Source: Nocardia sp. BMG111209
Lineage (GTDB): Bacteria; Actinomycetota; Actinomycetes; Mycobacteriales; Mycobacteriaceae
Direction: 5' to 3'
NCBI RefSeq assembly: GCF_000381925.1
Contig: NZ_KB907307.1
Coordinates: 2,480,001 to 2,544,000 of the forward strand
DNA: 64,000 nt
Within the stretch, counting starts at the first letter, position 1. Each line of letters opens with the position of its first letter. The position numbers were made by a program, and so were the translations under genes. Of the stretch, positions 9,998 to 18,855 are shown one piece after another. The notes beneath the pieces are model-generated. The model saw only the letters and a list, made by a program, of their open reading frames with translations, ran no database searches and was not told the DNA's origin.

Positions 9998-10053
9998 AAT
10001 GATAGGCACAAACCGCCGGAGGTCAAGCTGACCGGACGAGGAGTTCTCCCACG

Positions 10054-11136
10054 ATGACGACTTCCGACACCCGCACACTGGACGAACTGGGTTATTACCT
10101 GCTCGCCGGCGCCGCCGGGCAAGGACCCGCCGCCCTGCCCGGTGAGGCCCGGCAAGGGGAGCAGCTCGGTTTCGGCACGGCGTTCATATCCGAACGCTGG
10201 AACGTGAAGGAGGCGTCGTCACTGGTCGGCGCCGCCTGCGCCGTGACCAGCCACATGCAGATCGCCACTGCCGCAACGAATCACAACACCCGCCATCCAC
10301 TCGTCACCGCCTCCTGGGCCACCACGATGCACCGACTGTCCGGCGCGCGGTTCACCCTGGGCATCGGCCGCGGCGTCGCCGCCATGTATCAGGCGTTCGG
10401 TATCCCGGCCGTCACCACCGCTCAGATGGAGGACTGGGCGAACGTCATGCGGCGGCTCTGGCACGGTGAGGTCATCCTCGGCCACGACGGGCCGCTCGGC
10501 AAATACCCTGTCCTGGCGCTGGATCCGGAATTCGACGAGGACATCCGGCTGGCCCTGGTGGCCTTCGGCCCCAACAGCCTCGCGCTCGGCGGCCGGGCCT
10601 TCGACGATGTCGTCCTGCACACCTACTTCACCCCGGAAACGTTGCAACGCAGTGTGCGGACGGTGAAGGAGGCCGCCGAGCGCGCCGGTCGTGATCCCGG
10701 CAGCGTTCGGGTCTGGTCGTGCCTGGCGACCGTCGGTGATCACCTGCCCGAGGACGTACGGTTGAAGAAGACGGTGGGGCGGCTGTCCACCTACCTGCAA
10801 GGCTACGGCGACCTGCTGGTCGAGACCAACGGCTGGGATCCCGCCGTACTGAAGCGTTTTCGCGAAGATCCGGTGGTCACGGCGGTGCCGGGCGCTATCG
10901 ACGGCAAGGCGACGACCGAACAACTCGAGCACATCGCCGGACTGTTCCCGGACGAGTGGTTCTCCGCCGCCGCCACCGGATCCGCGCGCGAGTGTGCCGA
11001 TCGCGTCCGCACCGAATTCGACCTCGGCGCCGACCGCGTCATCATGCACGGGGCGACACCGGCGGAACTGAGCCCGATCGTCGCCGCCTACCGCGAGGGG
11101 GACGCGCGCGCAGGCGCGCGGCCCTCGCGCCTGTGA
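10054..11136 (+). CDS. LLM class F420-dependent-type oxidoreductase
   Basis: A 360-aa luciferase-like monooxygenase-fold protein. Members in actinomycetes usually use F420 or FMN; the N-terminal layout (ELGYYLLAG, then FISERWNVKEA) and overall length resemble the F420-type subfamily. ATG 10054 follows GAGGAG. The gene is divergent from the Rieske oxygenase and shares its operator region. It may reduce or oxidise a ketone of the same substrate; the reaction is not predictable from sequence. A degraded acyl-CoA dehydrogenase follows directly. Confidence 0.88.
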   Translation: MTTSDTRTLDELGYYLLAGAAGQGPAALPGEARQGEQLGFGTAFISERWNVKEASSLVGAACAVTSHMQIATAATNHNTRHPLVTASWATTMHRLSGARFTLGIGRGVAAMYQAFGIPAVTTAQMEDWANVMRRLWHGEVILGHDGPLGKYPVLALDPEFDEDIRLALVAFGPNSLALGGRAFDDVVLHTYFTPETLQRSVRTVKEAAERAGRDPGSVRVWSCLATVGDHLPEDVRLKKTVGRLSTYLQGYGDLLVETNGWDPAVLKRFREDPVVTAVPGAIDGKATTEQLEHIAGLFPDEWFSAAATGSARECADRVRTEFDLGADRVIMHGATPAELSPIVAAYREGDARAGARPSRL

Positions 11137-11171
11137 CACATGACCGACGAATCGCTGCGGGAGAACCGATC

Positions 11172-11735
11172 ATGCTCGACACCGCCACCCCGGAGCAGCG
11201 CCTGCTGCTCGACTCCTCCACCGATTTCATCGATCGGCACTGCCCGCTCGCAGCTGTTCGCGACCGCCGGTACCGGGCCCCCGGCCCGACCGCGGAGTAC
11301 CGCCGCCGAGCTCGGCCGGCACGGTCGACCAGCGCGACAAGGTACTGCCGGCCCTGATCGGCGGGGAGCGGTCGGCCACGTGGGCCGCCGGGATCCCGCG
11401 GCTGCACGGCCCGCACGGCGAACTGCGCGCCTCCCCCGACGGCAGCGGAACATCCGGCGCGGCAACACTGTCCGGGACGACGACCTTCGTCACCGACGGC
11501 ACGACCGCCGACGGGATCCTGGCCACCGCGACGAGCGCCGACGGTCCCGTCCAGTACCTGCTGCCCGCCGCGGCACCGGGTATCACGGTGACGGCGCTCG
11601 AATCACTCGACATCTCCCGCTCGTTCAGCGAGATCTCGTTCGAGGCGGCGCCGGTCCGGTCGACCGACCTGGTCGGAACACCCTGGGGGACAGCCGATCT
11701 GGTCGACACGCAGATCAGGTCCTCCGCGACGCCGA
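11172..11735 (+). pseudogene. Degraded acyl-CoA dehydrogenase
   Basis: The start at ATG 11172 encodes a typical acyl-CoA dehydrogenase N-terminus (TPEQRLLLDSSTDFI) for about 35 codons. The homologous reading frame then changes, and a middle-domain segment (around 11340-11735, containing WAAGIPR, TTTFVTDG and FSEISFEAAP) continues in a different frame. The stretch between, with part of the first helical domain, and the whole C-terminal domain with the catalytic base are missing. It is a relic of a two-subunit-type dehydrogenase. Confidence 0.8.
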
Positions 11736-11736
11736 A

Positions 11737-12102
11737 CACTGGAACCATCGGATCGGCTGACAGGTCGACAGGCGCTTCGCATCCACATCACCGGCAATGG
11801 TGGTAGGCGGCCACAGCGAATTCACCGCGATTACCGTCACCACGCAATTCCGCGGACAATCCCGGTGTGGTCAGCGAAATACCACAATAAAGTCCGGTGT
11901 TATCCGGTCGGGACCGTCCCGGAATGTCATACCACAAAGGCGTGCGGCTGCCGACAGTAGTACCCGTGGTAAGCTTTACCGTGCCTATTTCAGCCGATCC
12001 GGTCCGCTACGCCCCGAGATCGCGGTCGATGCCGGACAGCGGCGCAGCGAAGGCAACCCGGGCGACCGGAACACCCGAGATGAACCGGAGGTATGAGCGG
12101 GC
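11737..12102. other. Intergenic region upstream of TetR regulator 1
   Basis: 366 bases without a gene. Near 11954-11982 it holds two elements: ACAGTA-N4-CCGTGGTAA (11954-11972), which also occurs upstream of the TetR paralogue at 20930-20948, and the perfect small palindrome GGTAAGCTTTACC (11968-11980). Read as 11966-11982 it is a weak (8/12) member of the island's operator family. Autoregulation is plausible. Confidence 0.5.
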
Positions 12103-12924
12103 ATGGCCAAGCAGGGAACCGCAGACAAGCGGCCGAGGCGCGAGCGTGGCTCGCTGAATCCGGACGACATCATCGACGGCGCCTTCGAACTGGCCGAAGA
12201 GGTCTCGATCGACGGCCTGAGCATGCCGCTGCTGGGAAAATACCTCGACGTGGGTGTCACCAGCATCTACTGGTACTTCCGCAAGAAGGACGATCTGCTC
12301 GATGCCATGACCGATCGGGCACTGCAGAAATACATATTTCAGATGCCATTGCTCGCAACCGGTGATTGGCGCGAAACCCTCGCCGAGCACGCGCGCACGA
12401 TGCGGCAGATATTCATCACGGATCCCATTCTGTGCGACCTCGTCCTGATTCGCGGGGTCATGAGTTCACAGGCGGGCCGTTCCGGGGCGGATATGACCGA
12501 GGCGGTGGTCAGCAGCCTGGTCCGCGCCGGGCTCGCCACCGACGACGCGTTCGACACCTATTCTGCCGTGCACCTCCTCGTCCGCGGTTCCGTTGTGCTG
12601 CAACGGCTGTACGACAAGAACAAGGAGCTGGACGGCAAGGCGAATGCCTACTACGAGAGGCTGATCATCGAGCCGGAGTCGACACCGCTGCTCGCGCGGG
12701 CGGCCGCCGAGGGACGCCGATCGGGCGTCCCGGACGACCACAACTTCGAATTCGGCCTGACCTGCATTCTCGACCATGCCGAGCGGGCGATCGCGGCCGG
12801 ATCCGCGACGCAACCGGCCGAACGACCCGCCACCAAACGGCTTGCGAAGAAGACCGCCATCGCCGAGGTCACCGAGCACGCTGCCAACGCGCGCCGTTCG
12901 CGGAAATCGACCACAAGCCGCTGA
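12103..12924 (+). CDS. TetR family transcriptional regulator 1
   Basis: A 273-aa one-component regulator. The N-terminal helix-turn-helix (GLSMPLLGKYLDVGVTSIYW, about residues 38-57) is canonical for TetR, followed by a ligand-binding domain with a TetR_C-like layout and a basic C-terminal tail. ATG 12103 follows GGAGG. It is a clear paralogue of the regulator at 21017: both start with a short basic leader of exactly 18 residues before GSL, share the HTH almost completely, and share an upstream motif. It is the best candidate, alone or with its paralogue, to bind the ACTGTA-N5-TACAGT sites in this island. Confidence 0.92.
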   Translation: MAKQGTADKRPRRERGSLNPDDIIDGAFELAEEVSIDGLSMPLLGKYLDVGVTSIYWYFRKKDDLLDAMTDRALQKYIFQMPLLATGDWRETLAEHARTMRQIFITDPILCDLVLIRGVMSSQAGRSGADMTEAVVSSLVRAGLATDDAFDTYSAVHLLVRGSVVLQRLYDKNKELDGKANAYYERLIIEPESTPLLARAAAEGRRSGVPDDHNFEFGLTCILDHAERAIAAGSATQPAERPATKRLAKKTAIAEVTEHAANARRSRKSTTSR

Positions 12925-13070
12925 ACCTACCGCCGCGGGTGGCGAATCCGGACCACAGCTGGAATGGGTTGGTCAGCACCGCTTTTTCGTCCACGATGGG
13001 GACGAGCCCGGTGTGACCACGGCGAACTCATCGTGATCCCACCGGGCCCGATGACAACACGCGTCCGGCA

Positions 13071-13100
13071 TCTGCCGCGGCCGCGCCGTCGCGGCAGATC
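13071..13100. terminator. Bidirectional hairpin terminator
   Basis: ATCTGCCGCG (13071-13080) pairs perfectly with CGCGGCAGAT (13091-13100) around a 10-base loop, between the converging TetR gene (ends 12924) and SDR gene (ends 13118). Confidence 0.65.
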
Positions 13101-13117
13101 CGGAAGCGGGTTGCGGA

Positions 13118-13888
13118 CTACTTGGGCTGGAATCGCTGGGCGCCGTCTATCCGGACGACCTCGCCGTTGATGTAGGTATTCGCCAGCAGATGCTCGGCCA
13201 GGTTCGCGTACTCGTCCGGAGTGCCCAACCGCTTGGGGAACGGCACGGTCGCAGCGAATTTCGACAGCCCCTCCTCACCGATGAGTTCCATCAGCGGGGT
13301 GCGCATGGTGCCCGGGGCGATACTGTTGACTCGAATCTTGACCGCGGCCAGGTCCCGGGCGCCGGTCAGGGTCAGCGAGATGACTCCGCCCTTCGCGGCC
13401 GAATACGCCGACTGCCCCATCTGGCCCTCGTATCCGGCGATGGAACTCGTCATGACGATCGCGCCGCGCTCACCATCGGCTTTCGGCTCGAGCGTCGCGA
13501 TCTTCGCCGCTGCCAGCCGCAGCACGTTGTACGTGCCGGTCAGATACAGGGCGATCGTGTCGGCGAAGCCCTTCAGGGGAGCCGGGCTGCCGTCCCGGCC
13601 GACCACCTTGTCCCGCACGCCGAAACCACCGTGCGCGATCACCGAGTACCGCAGGGTCCCCAGCGTGTCGGCCGCCGCCAGCGCCTCTTCGACCGCATCC
13701 TCGCTCAACACGTCCGTGCGCACATAGATGGCGCGCTCGCCCAGCTCCGCGGCGAGCGCGCTCGCCTTGTCGTCGGCGAGATCGGCGATGACGACGCCCG
13801 CCCCCGCGGCGTGCAGGTGGCGGACCGTCGCCGCACCCAGGCCGCCGGCGCCGCCGGTGACCAGAACAACTTCACCCTCGAACGACAC
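13118..13888 (-). CDS. SDR family NAD(P)-dependent oxidoreductase (3-hydroxyacyl-CoA dehydrogenase type II-like)
   Basis: A 256-aa short-chain dehydrogenase with TGGAGGLG near residues 11-18, catalytic YSAAK near 164 and an SPAPLKGF-type insertion resembling 17-beta-HSD10 / 3-hydroxyacyl-CoA dehydrogenase proteins. It would oxidise a 3-hydroxyacyl-CoA to the ketoacyl-CoA that the neighbouring thiolase cleaves. GTG 13888 follows GAGGAG. Upstream, at 14064-14080, is the only perfect copy of the island operator. Confidence 0.88.
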   Translation of the reverse strand: MSFEGEVVLVTGGAGGLGAATVRHLHAAGAGVVIADLADDKASALAAELGERAIYVRTDVLSEDAVEEALAAADTLGTLRYSVIAHGGFGVRDKVVGRDGSPAPLKGFADTIALYLTGTYNVLRLAAAKIATLEPKADGERGAIVMTSSIAGYEGQMGQSAYSAAKGGVISLTLTGARDLAAVKIRVNSIAPGTMRTPLMELIGEEGLSKFAATVPFPKRLGTPDEYANLAEHLLANTYINGEVVRIDGAQRFQPK

Positions 13889-14063
13889 TGTTTCTCCTCG
13901 ATATGCGAATAATTATGTCCGACAGGCGATGTCGGCGTTCGGCCCGGTGAACACCGGTGCGACTACAGGTTTCAGGCCCCGACCCAGTTCGGGGTGCGTT
14001 TCTGAGCGAAGGCGATCGCCCCTCCCGTTCGTCAAGCCTCGCCGGCAATCTGCACACGATATT

Positions 14064-14080
14064 ACTGTAATACTTACAGT
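14064..14080. promoter_or_regulatory. Operator site 3, perfect palindrome
   Basis: ACTGTAATACTTACAGT matches all 12 consensus positions. The symmetry extends to 14061-14083, with arms of 10 bases around a 3-base centre. It lies upstream of the SDR gene and just downstream of the thiolase stop. Confidence 0.8.
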
Positions 14081-14108
14081 AATAGAAGTTCATTCTTCCG
14101 TCCCGGTT

Positions 14109-15284
14109 TCACACCTCGACGACGATCGCTCCACCCTGACCGCCACCGGCACACATCGCCGCGACACCGATTCCGCCACCGCGCCTTCGCAATTCGTACA
14201 GCAAGGTGGTGACCATCCGGGCACCGGAGGCCGCAATCGGATGGCCCAGACTGCACCCGCTGCCGGAGAAGTTCACCAGATCCTCGTCCAAGCCGTACTC
14301 CCTGGTCGCAGCGATGGGCACCGAGGCGAACGCCTCGTTGATCTCCCACAGCGTGACGTCCGACGGGGACAGCCCCGCCCGGCCGAGCACCTTACCGATC
14401 ACCCGGACCGCGCCGAGACCGGTATCACGGGGCGGGACAGCGGCATTCGCGACGGCACGGATCGTGCCGAGCACCGTCAGATGCTCCGCGGCGGCGAAGG
14501 CGTCGTCCACGACCACCACAGCTGCCGCGGCATCGTTGGTGCCGCTGCTGTTCCCGGCGGTGATGGAGAATCCCTCGATCTCGGGATGCAGCACCTTCAG
14601 CCCGGCCAGCTGCTCCAACGTGGTCCCCCGGCGCGGATGCTCGTCCACCGCGAAATCGGTGACCGAACCGTCGGCCCGCGCCACCTTCAGCGGCAAGATC
14701 TCCTCGAGGAACTTCCCGGCGTCGATGGCCGCGACGGCGCGCTGATGCGACCGCAAGGCCCAGGCGTCCATCTCCTCCCGCGAAATGCCCACGGCCCGAG
14801 CCGTATTCCAGCCGACGGTGATCGACATGTCCTTCGTCGGCGCGTCGGGCGTCTCGGGATGGCTCGGCGGAATCCACTGATCCACGAAGGTGAGCTCCGG
14901 CCCCGGGACGCGCATCTTCATCAGCGGGGTCATGGACAGCGACTGCACGCCGCCGGCGACCAGCACCCGCTCCCAGCCGGCGGCCACGTACGCCGCCGCG
15001 TCGGCGATCGCGGTGAGGCTCCCGGCGCAGTGCCGATTCACGGCCTGCCCGGGAACCTCGGCATAGCCACTGGCGACTGCGGCATGGCGAGCGAGATCAC
15101 CACCGCCGTAATGCGATTCGGCGAGAATGATGTCGTCGATCACGGTGGGATCGACGCCCGCCCGGCGCACCACCTCCGGTACGACGGCGGCCGCGAGCGT
15201 CTCCGGCGGGACATTCACCAACGATCCCTTGAACGAACGGCCGATGGCGGTGCGGACGGCGCCGACGATGACAGGTCTTGGCAT
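14109..15284 (-). CDS. Thiolase family protein (acetyl-CoA acetyltransferase)
   Basis: A 391-aa thiolase that releases acetyl-CoA or propionyl-CoA from a 3-ketoacyl-CoA. The acyl-accepting cysteine (NRHCAGS, Cys86), the GHPIAASGAR histidine motif and the C-terminal CAGGGQGG cysteine are all present. ATG 15284 follows AGAGG. It is transcribed toward the SDR and has operator site 4 upstream, consistent with one beta-oxidation module. Confidence 0.93.
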   Translation of the reverse strand: MPRPVIVGAVRTAIGRSFKGSLVNVPPETLAAAVVPEVVRRAGVDPTVIDDIILAESHYGGGDLARHAAVASGYAEVPGQAVNRHCAGSLTAIADAAAYVAAGWERVLVAGGVQSLSMTPLMKMRVPGPELTFVDQWIPPSHPETPDAPTKDMSITVGWNTARAVGISREEMDAWALRSHQRAVAAIDAGKFLEEILPLKVARADGSVTDFAVDEHPRRGTTLEQLAGLKVLHPEIEGFSITAGNSSGTNDAAAAVVVVDDAFAAAEHLTVLGTIRAVANAAVPPRDTGLGAVRVIGKVLGRAGLSPSDVTLWEINEAFASVPIAATREYGLDEDLVNFSGSGCSLGHPIAASGARMVTTLLYELRRRGGGIGVAAMCAGGGQGGAIVVEV

Positions 15285-15349
15285 GGTCTCAACCTCTGTG
15301 GTGTCCGGCTGCCACACAGGGCAGCGTTCGGGAACTGCCGAAATTACTT

Positions 15350-15366
15350 ACCGTATAACATACAGT
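15350..15366. promoter_or_regulatory. Operator site 4
   Basis: ACCGTATAACATACAGT matches 11 of 12 consensus positions and lies 66 bases upstream of the thiolase start. Confidence 0.75.
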
Positions 15367-15422
15367 ACAATAATCGGTAGAATCCTGGGTCACATACGGT
15401 CACCGCCGACCAGGCACGTTCA

Positions 15423-15527
15423 GCCGTCGCAAGGTGCTCGGGGCGGGCCCCGCTTGTTGAGGATGACCTCCAGCGGGAAGTTCGAGGGACAGATGGCGGC
15501 GACCACGCCGACGGGCTCCTTCGGTGC
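15423..15527 (-). pseudogene. Fragment of an aldehyde dehydrogenase
   Basis: About 35 codons read EPVGVVAAICPSNFPLEVIL-NK, the conserved substrate/NAD entry segment of aldehyde dehydrogenases, then run into unrelated sequence and a stop. No start, catalytic cysteine or C-terminus is present. It sits between two operator sites and is probably a deletion relic. Confidence 0.65.
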
Positions 15528-15545
15528 ACCATGATGGTGTGATCA

Positions 15546-15562
15546 ACTGTAAATATTACCGT
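15546..15562. promoter_or_regulatory. Operator site 5
   Basis: ACTGTAAATATTACCGT matches 11 of 12 consensus positions, 80 bases upstream of the amidohydrolase gene at 15642. Confidence 0.75.
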
Positions 15563-15604
15563 ATAGTACTCAGCACGGTCGGGTCACCCAAAGCCGTCAG
15601 TTTG

Positions 15605-15621
15605 ACCGTTGTGTCTACAGT
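15605..15621. promoter_or_regulatory. Operator site 6
   Basis: ACCGTTGTGTCTACAGT matches 10 of 12 consensus positions and lies 20 bases upstream of the GTG start at 15642, so binding would block transcription initiation or elongation. Confidence 0.7.
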
Positions 15622-15641
15622 AAGTCCAAGAGGAGGTTGCC

Positions 15642-16937
15642 GTGGACAAGAACGACATGATCCTGATCAGCGTCGACGACCACATCATCGAACCGCCGGA
15701 CATGTTCGCGAACCACCTGCCGCGGAAGTACATCGCGGACGCGCCGCGGCTGATCCACACCGACGACGGCGCCGACGTGTGGAAGTTCCGCGACGTGACG
15801 GTGCCGAACGTCGCGCTCAACGCCGTCGCCGGGCGGCCGAAGGAGGAGTACGGCCTCGAGCCCGACGGGCTCGACGAGATCCGGCCGGGCTGTTTCGACG
15901 TCCACGAACGGATCAAGGACATGAACGCCGGCGGCGTGCTGGCCTCGATGAACTTCCCTTCGTTCCCCGGCTTCGCCGCCCGGCTGTTCGCCACCGACGA
16001 TCCGGACTTCTCGCTGGCGCTGGTGCGGGCCTACAACGACTGGCACATCGATGAATGGTGCGGTGCGTACCCCGGCCGGTTCATCCCGATGGCGCTGCCG
16101 GTGAGCTGGGACGCCGACGCCTGCGCCGGCGAGGTGCGCCGCTGCGCTGCCAAGGGCGTGCACTCGCTGACGTTCAGCGAGAATCCAGCGGCGCTGGGCT
16201 ATCCCAGCTTCCACGACGAGTACTGGAATCCGTTGTGGCGGGCCCTGGTCGAGACCGACACGGTGCTCAGCATCCACATCGGCTCGTCGGGGCGACTGTC
16301 GATCCCGGCGGTCGACTCACCGCCGGACGTGATGATCACCCTGCAACCACTGAATATCGTGCAGGCCGCCGCGGATCTGCTGTGGTCCCGGCCGATCAAG
16401 GACTACCCCGATCTGAAGATCGCGCTGTCCGAAGGCGGCACCGGCTGGATCCCCTACTTCCTGGAACGGGTCGACCGCACTTTCGAGATGCATTCCGCAT
16501 GGACCGCACAGGATTTCGGCGGCAAGCTACCGTCGGACGTGTTCCGCGACCATTTCGTCACCTGCTTCATCAGCGATCCGGTCGGGATCAAACTGCGCCA
16601 CCAGATCGGCATCGACAACATCACCTGGGAGATGGACTACCCACACAGCGACTCGATGTGGCCGGACGCTCCCGAGGTCCTCGAGCGGGTGCTCGCGGCC
16701 GAGAACGTCCCCGACGACGAGATCGACAAGATGACCCACCGGAACGCGATGCGGTGGTACTCCTTCGATCCGTTCACACACATTCCGCGAGAGCAGGCAA
16801 CGGTCGGCGCGCTGCGGGCCGCCGCCGCGGGCCACGACGTCAGCATCCGTGCCCGCAGCCATCGGACCACCGACTCGGCGCACAAGCTCGAGGCCTTCCA
16901 GTCCCAGATCAGGGCGGCCACCGCGCATTCCCGTTGA
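15642..16937 (+). CDS. Amidohydrolase_2 family metal-dependent hydrolase
   Basis: A 431-aa TIM-barrel amidohydrolase with the N-terminal metal motif SVDDHIIEP, a lysine/histidine core (VLSIHIGSSG, EGGTGWIPYF) and MDYPHSDSMWP near the C-terminus, as in actinobacterial ACMSD-like hydrolases. GTG 15642 follows AGGAGG. Two operator sites sit immediately upstream, making this one of the most strongly marked promoters of the island. It converges on the crotonase gene at 17004 with a terminator between. The reaction is unknown; hydrolytic ring opening or decarboxylation is possible. Confidence 0.9.
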   Translation: MDKNDMILISVDDHIIEPPDMFANHLPRKYIADAPRLIHTDDGADVWKFRDVTVPNVALNAVAGRPKEEYGLEPDGLDEIRPGCFDVHERIKDMNAGGVLASMNFPSFPGFAARLFATDDPDFSLALVRAYNDWHIDEWCGAYPGRFIPMALPVSWDADACAGEVRRCAAKGVHSLTFSENPAALGYPSFHDEYWNPLWRALVETDTVLSIHIGSSGRLSIPAVDSPPDVMITLQPLNIVQAAADLLWSRPIKDYPDLKIALSEGGTGWIPYFLERVDRTFEMHSAWTAQDFGGKLPSDVFRDHFVTCFISDPVGIKLRHQIGIDNITWEMDYPHSDSMWPDAPEVLERVLAAENVPDDEIDKMTHRNAMRWYSFDPFTHIPREQATVGALRAAAAGHDVSIRARSHRTTDSAHKLEAFQSQIRAATAHSR

Positions 16938-16960
16938 CAGGCAACCCATCCCGATCCCCA

Positions 16961-16995
16961 CCGGGTTTGTCGTACCGACCGTACGACAAGCCCGG
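16961..16995. terminator. Bidirectional hairpin terminator
   Basis: A 15-base stem (16961-16975 with 16981-16995, one G-T pair) around a 5-base loop separates the converging amidohydrolase and crotonase genes. Confidence 0.8.
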
Positions 16996-17003
16996 AAGAG
17001 CAC

Positions 17004-17630
17004 CTACCCGGACACCTGCTTCTTCATCCCGTCGAGGGCGATGAGCACCGGCACACCGCATTCGGAGATCGCGTGCGCGTGTCCGAGCTGATGGATGTCG
17101 AAGACCGCCCGCACCGCGGCCGTGAACCCCTGGATGTCGAGGGTCTGGTTGACCGCTCGCTTGGCCATCCGCAGAGCGAAGGGATGTTTGGCGGCGATCT
17201 CTACCGCCAGCTGCCGGGTGGCCGATTCGAGATCGTCGCGGGGCACGACCCGGTTCACCATGCCGACCCGGTGGGCCTCCTCGGCATCGATCGGACGGCC
17301 GGTGAACAGGATCTCCTTCGCCAACCGCGCGCCGAGTTCCCAAGTGTGACCGTGGTATTCGACCCCGCCGATACCCATCGAGACCAGCCACTTCTGTTCG
17401 GGGTCACGGGTGTTCCACGTCCTCGGGTCGATATCGTGACCGGAGGAGAAATGTTTCCCGTTGCCGCGCAACACGATCACCCGAACCTCCGGATCGCGTT
17501 CGGCGCGCGTCCACGCCGCGTCCAGATCGTCCAGCATCGGCATGTTCTGGGCGTTGGCGAGTTCCGGGCGGTTCAGGGTGATCGTCGCGACGGCGTCTTC
17601 GACGTCGTACAGCACGAGATCAGCGCTCAT
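17004..17630 (-). CDS. Enoyl-CoA hydratase/isomerase family protein with internal deletion
   Basis: A crotonase-fold protein of only 208 aa against about 260-270 for the family. The N-terminal half (NRPELANAQN, GNGKHFSSGHD) joins directly at codon WLVS / MGIGGVEYHG near 17379-17390. The segment that normally carries the second oxyanion-hole glycines and the catalytic region (about 50-60 residues) is absent, without a frameshift. The rest, including MAKRAVNQTLDIQGF, is well conserved. The protein is probably inactive, although the frame is intact. It is 30 bases downstream of an acyl-CoA dehydrogenase gene in the same direction. Confidence 0.8.
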   Translation of the reverse strand: MSADLVLYDVEDAVATITLNRPELANAQNMPMLDDLDAAWTRAERDPEVRVIVLRGNGKHFSSGHDIDPRTWNTRDPEQKWLVSMGIGGVEYHGHTWELGARLAKEILFTGRPIDAEEAHRVGMVNRVVPRDDLESATRQLAVEIAAKHPFALRMAKRAVNQTLDIQGFTAAVRAVFDIHQLGHAHAISECGVPVLIALDGMKKQVSG

Positions 17631-17660
17631 GGTGGTACCTGTCCTTCCGTGGGCCGGGTC

Positions 17661-18842
17661 TCAGCTCGCCGCGGCCTTGGGCGGGGAGTAATTCGGTTTG
17701 CCGAGTCCGAGGACGTGCTGCGCGATCATGTTCCGGAACACCTCGAGCGTGCCGCCGTAGATCCCGCACAGCGGCGCCCAGCGGTAGAGGTATTCGGCGT
17801 CGCCGTCATCGATCGCGCCGGCGGTGTCGGCCGGCAGCAGCGAGGTGGGGCCGAGGATGTCCATCAGATCCGGCGCGATGTCGCGCATCGTCTGCGCGAT
17901 CGCGACGCGGCCGAAGATGCTCGGCGTGCTCTGCGCCGCCTCCGCGCGGGCGAGGCTACGGCCCAGCCGCACCGCCACCGACGCGTCGTCGATGGGCCGC
18001 TGCCCGTCCGCTCCCGCCTCGGACAGGATCGCGGCGGCCTTATCGATCGTGGTCAGCATGTGCCAGCCCTGATGCCCCAGGATGGACACATCGGCCAAGC
18101 CGTCGGTCTCGGCGGCGACATTGCCGTGTTCCTCGTCCAGCGGACCGCGCAACACATTCCAGCCGTCGTTCACGTCGCCGAGCCGGTACCTGTCCGAGAT
18201 CCGGACGTCGCTGTAATAGACGATATTCGTGCGGTCGCCGTCCACCGTGCGGATGCCCTGGATCTCGATCCCCGGGGTGTCGAGCGGAACCAGGAACATG
18301 GTGAGGCTCTTGTGTTTCCGCGCAGTGGGGTCGGTGTTGGTGATGAGGAAGACGTACCGGCAGTTGTGTGCGCCGGTGGTGAACATCTTGGAGCCGTTGA
18401 TCACCCAGTGATCGCCGTCCCGGACCGCACGGGTCTTGCACGTGGCAACGTCGGATCCGCCTTCGGGCTCGGTGTATCCCAGGCACAGCCGGACCCGGCC
18501 GTCGCGCACCCCGGGCAACACCTCCGCCTGTAACGCCGGCGTTCCGTATCGGCGCACCGAGGCCGCGACAATCTGCGTGGTACCCCAGGTCACCCAGGGC
18601 ACGTGCACCCGACGGCGCTCGAGCGCCCACAGCCGCCGCTGGACCCTCGTCAGGGTGTCATCGAATTCGGCGGCCAGCCAACCGTCGGCCCCCAGAGCCA
18701 GATGGACACCCTCGTCGAAATTGTCACCGGTCTCGCGGTCGCGGCGGCGTACCTCCGCCGTGACGTGCTCGGCCAGGAAGGCGCGAGCACGCGCGAGGAA
18801 TGCCGAATCCGCTTCGGACAGCGGCACTGTCGAGAAATCCAC
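17661..18842 (-). CDS. Acyl-CoA dehydrogenase, catalytic subunit of a likely two-subunit enzyme
   Basis: A 393-aa acyl-CoA dehydrogenase with a complete flavin-binding core (LGYTEPEGGSD, MFTTGAHN) and C-terminal GGTLEVFRNMIA. It is preceded 13 bases upstream by a second, shorter dehydrogenase gene. Adjacent pairs like this are typical of the heteromeric enzymes that act on steroid and other polycyclic acyl-CoAs (for example the FadE26-FadE27 type in mycobacteria). GTG 18842 follows GGAGA. The distinct loop sizes and pairing suggest a bulky substrate. Confidence 0.9.
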   Translation of the reverse strand: MDFSTVPLSEADSAFLARARAFLAEHVTAEVRRRDRETGDNFDEGVHLALGADGWLAAEFDDTLTRVQRRLWALERRRVHVPWVTWGTTQIVAASVRRYGTPALQAEVLPGVRDGRVRLCLGYTEPEGGSDVATCKTRAVRDGDHWVINGSKMFTTGAHNCRYVFLITNTDPTARKHKSLTMFLVPLDTPGIEIQGIRTVDGDRTNIVYYSDVRISDRYRLGDVNDGWNVLRGPLDEEHGNVAAETDGLADVSILGHQGWHMLTTIDKAAAILSEAGADGQRPIDDASVAVRLGRSLARAEAAQSTPSIFGRVAIAQTMRDIAPDLMDILGPTSLLPADTAGAIDDGDAEYLYRWAPLCGIYGGTLEVFRNMIAQHVLGLGKPNYSPPKAAAS

Positions 18843-18855
18843 GATGTTCTCCGAT

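Noticed and set aside
13728..15380. Long plus-strand frame over the thiolase gene
   Set aside because: Antisense mirror of a conserved thiolase; codon pattern is that of the opposite strand.
2874..15621. ACTGTA-N5-TACAGT as a LexA/SOS box (resembles the enterobacterial CTGT...ACAG site)
   Set aside because: The arm spacing is one base shorter, actinobacterial LexA uses a GAAC-N4-GTTC type site, and the neighbouring genes are catabolic, not DNA repair.
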